Below, piece by piece: positions 7,040 through 7,584 of a stretch of DNA of 7,584 bases. Origin of the DNA: Sulfuricella sp. (GTDB lineage Bacteria > Pseudomonadota > Gammaproteobacteria > Burkholderiales > Sulfuricellaceae); contig JAUYSN010000288.1 of assembly GCA_030696235.1 (NCBI GenBank), forward strand, positions 1 to 7,584, read 5' to 3'. The translations under genes and the position numbers were made by a program. The notes under the pieces are model-generated. The model was not told the origin of the DNA. It saw only the letters and a list, made by a program, of their open reading frames with translations, and did no database searches. Within the stretch, counting starts at the first letter, position 1; every line of letters begins with the position of its first letter.

Positions 7040-7584
7040 GGGCGGATAATCCTGCCGGTCAGTAGATGCTGGATAGTGGAGGGGGTTTTGCGGGCGCCGA
7101 CCTTGCCTGGCAGCGCCAGGACGCTCTGGCCGAAGGCTTTGGCGCAGGCGGTGCAGGTCTTGAGCGGCTTCAGCCCGGCGCGGTTGGCGCTGGTCGAAAC
7201 CAGGGCCGTGCCGAGTGCCCGGCATAATTCGGCGGCATCGGGGTGTGCGGTCACTCTCACGGCAATGCTTTCATGTCGGCCACGTAGCCAGTGCGGCGTG
7301 TGGTGGGAAGCGGGCATTAGCCAGGTATGCGGCCCCGGCCAAGTCTGGTCGAGTTGCCTCGATTGTTCCGCCGTGGGCGGCAGCACGTAGCGCCGCAGGC
7401 GGCTGAAGCGGTCTGCGATCAGGATCAGGCCCTTGGACTGTGGCCTGCTCTTGAGTTGGAGCAAACGGCGCACGGCGCGGGCGTTGCGTGGGTCGCAGCC
7501 CAAGCCATAGCAGGATTCGGTGGCATAGGCGATGATTCCTCCACCACTAAGGTGGGCGCGCACTTTCCGGATCAGGGCGGCGGA
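7036..7584 (-). CDS. tsaC: L-threonylcarbamoyladenylate synthase, TsaC/YrdC (partial, lacks extreme N-terminus)
   Basis: TsaC makes threonylcarbamoyl-AMP from threonine, bicarbonate and ATP for the t6A37 modification of ANN-decoding tRNAs, working with TsaBDE. The visible 182 residues include [14 protein letters not shown] near the N-terminus, [17 protein letters not shown] (the KxR substrate-site motif), [32 protein letters not shown] (the SxxN motif) and a C-terminus, [17 protein letters not shown], like that of E. coli TsaC. The frame stays open to the window edge, and the residues before the internal GTG at 7563 (SAALIRK) fit the family's N-terminal helix. The true start therefore lies just outside, perhaps 4-10 codons away; GTG 7563 is unlikely. 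One oddity is Ala where the family almost always has Pro in the YPTE motif. The TGA stop at 7038-7036 overlaps the hemF ATG, suggesting translational coupling. Confidence 0.93.
   Translation of the reverse strand, partial: SAALIRKVRAHLSGGGIIAYATESCYGLGCDPRNARAVRRLLQLKSRPQSKGLILIADRFSRLRRYVLPPTAEQSRQLDQTWPGPHTWLMPASHHTPHWLRGRHESIAVRVTAHPDAAELCRALGTALVSTSANRAGLKPLKTCTACAKAFGQSVLALPGKVGARKTPSTIQHLLTGRIIRP

Noticed and set aside
7541..7556. Small hairpin CCACC-ACTAA-GGTGG
   Set aside because: It lies inside the tsaC coding sequence at a Gly-rich turn, has only five pairs and no T run. It is likely a by-product of codons.

Overview
This 7.6-kb window is an ordinary, densely coded piece of a GC-rich bacterial chromosome, probably from a betaproteobacterium. 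The protein sequences support this: an Lgt beginning MLIHPQFDP, an IlvD of 617 residues and a HemF of 300 residues that keep the Escherichia coli residue numbering, and a small periplasmic cytochrome resembling Nitrosomonas/Pseudomonas c-551/c-552. The placement near Nitrosomonadales-type respiratory bacteria is inference. I see no mobile elements, CRISPR arrays, tRNA or rRNA genes, and no defence or secondary-metabolite cluster.

Left part (1-4094): the 5' end of lgt (lipoprotein maturation) reads leftward off the edge. It is divergent from ilvD (branched-chain amino acid synthesis) across a 77-bp gap in which promoter-like elements for the two directions overlap. Fourteen bases after ilvD comes a GTG-started ATPase gene of the GspE/PulE/PilB secretion and pilus motor family. 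It stands alone, without the other genes of such a machine, and is probably co-transcribed with ilvD.

Middle (4095-4684): a 221-bp AT-richer spacer holds a bulged hairpin, a perfect 14-bp tandem repeat and a sigma70-like promoter. It leads to a one-gene unit for a secreted monohaem cytochrome c. A perfect hairpin flanked by A and T runs ends that unit and also serves the convergent gene that follows.

Right part (4684-7584): three leftward genes in the order tsaC, hemF, APC-family amino acid permease. tsaC (tRNA t6A modification) is cut by the window end. It overlaps hemF (oxygen-dependent coproporphyrinogen oxidase, haem synthesis) by an ATGA junction, and the permease begins 49 bp after hemF. 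They may form one transcript ending at the shared terminator.

The genes are mostly unrelated housekeeping functions; HemF feeding haem to the cytochrome is the only pathway link, and it is a general one. The most useful points for a second look are the tandem repeat in the cytochrome promoter, the orphan motor ATPase behind ilvD, and an unusual Pro-to-Ala change in the substrate-site motif of TsaC. I do not find evidence for a previously undescribed system here.
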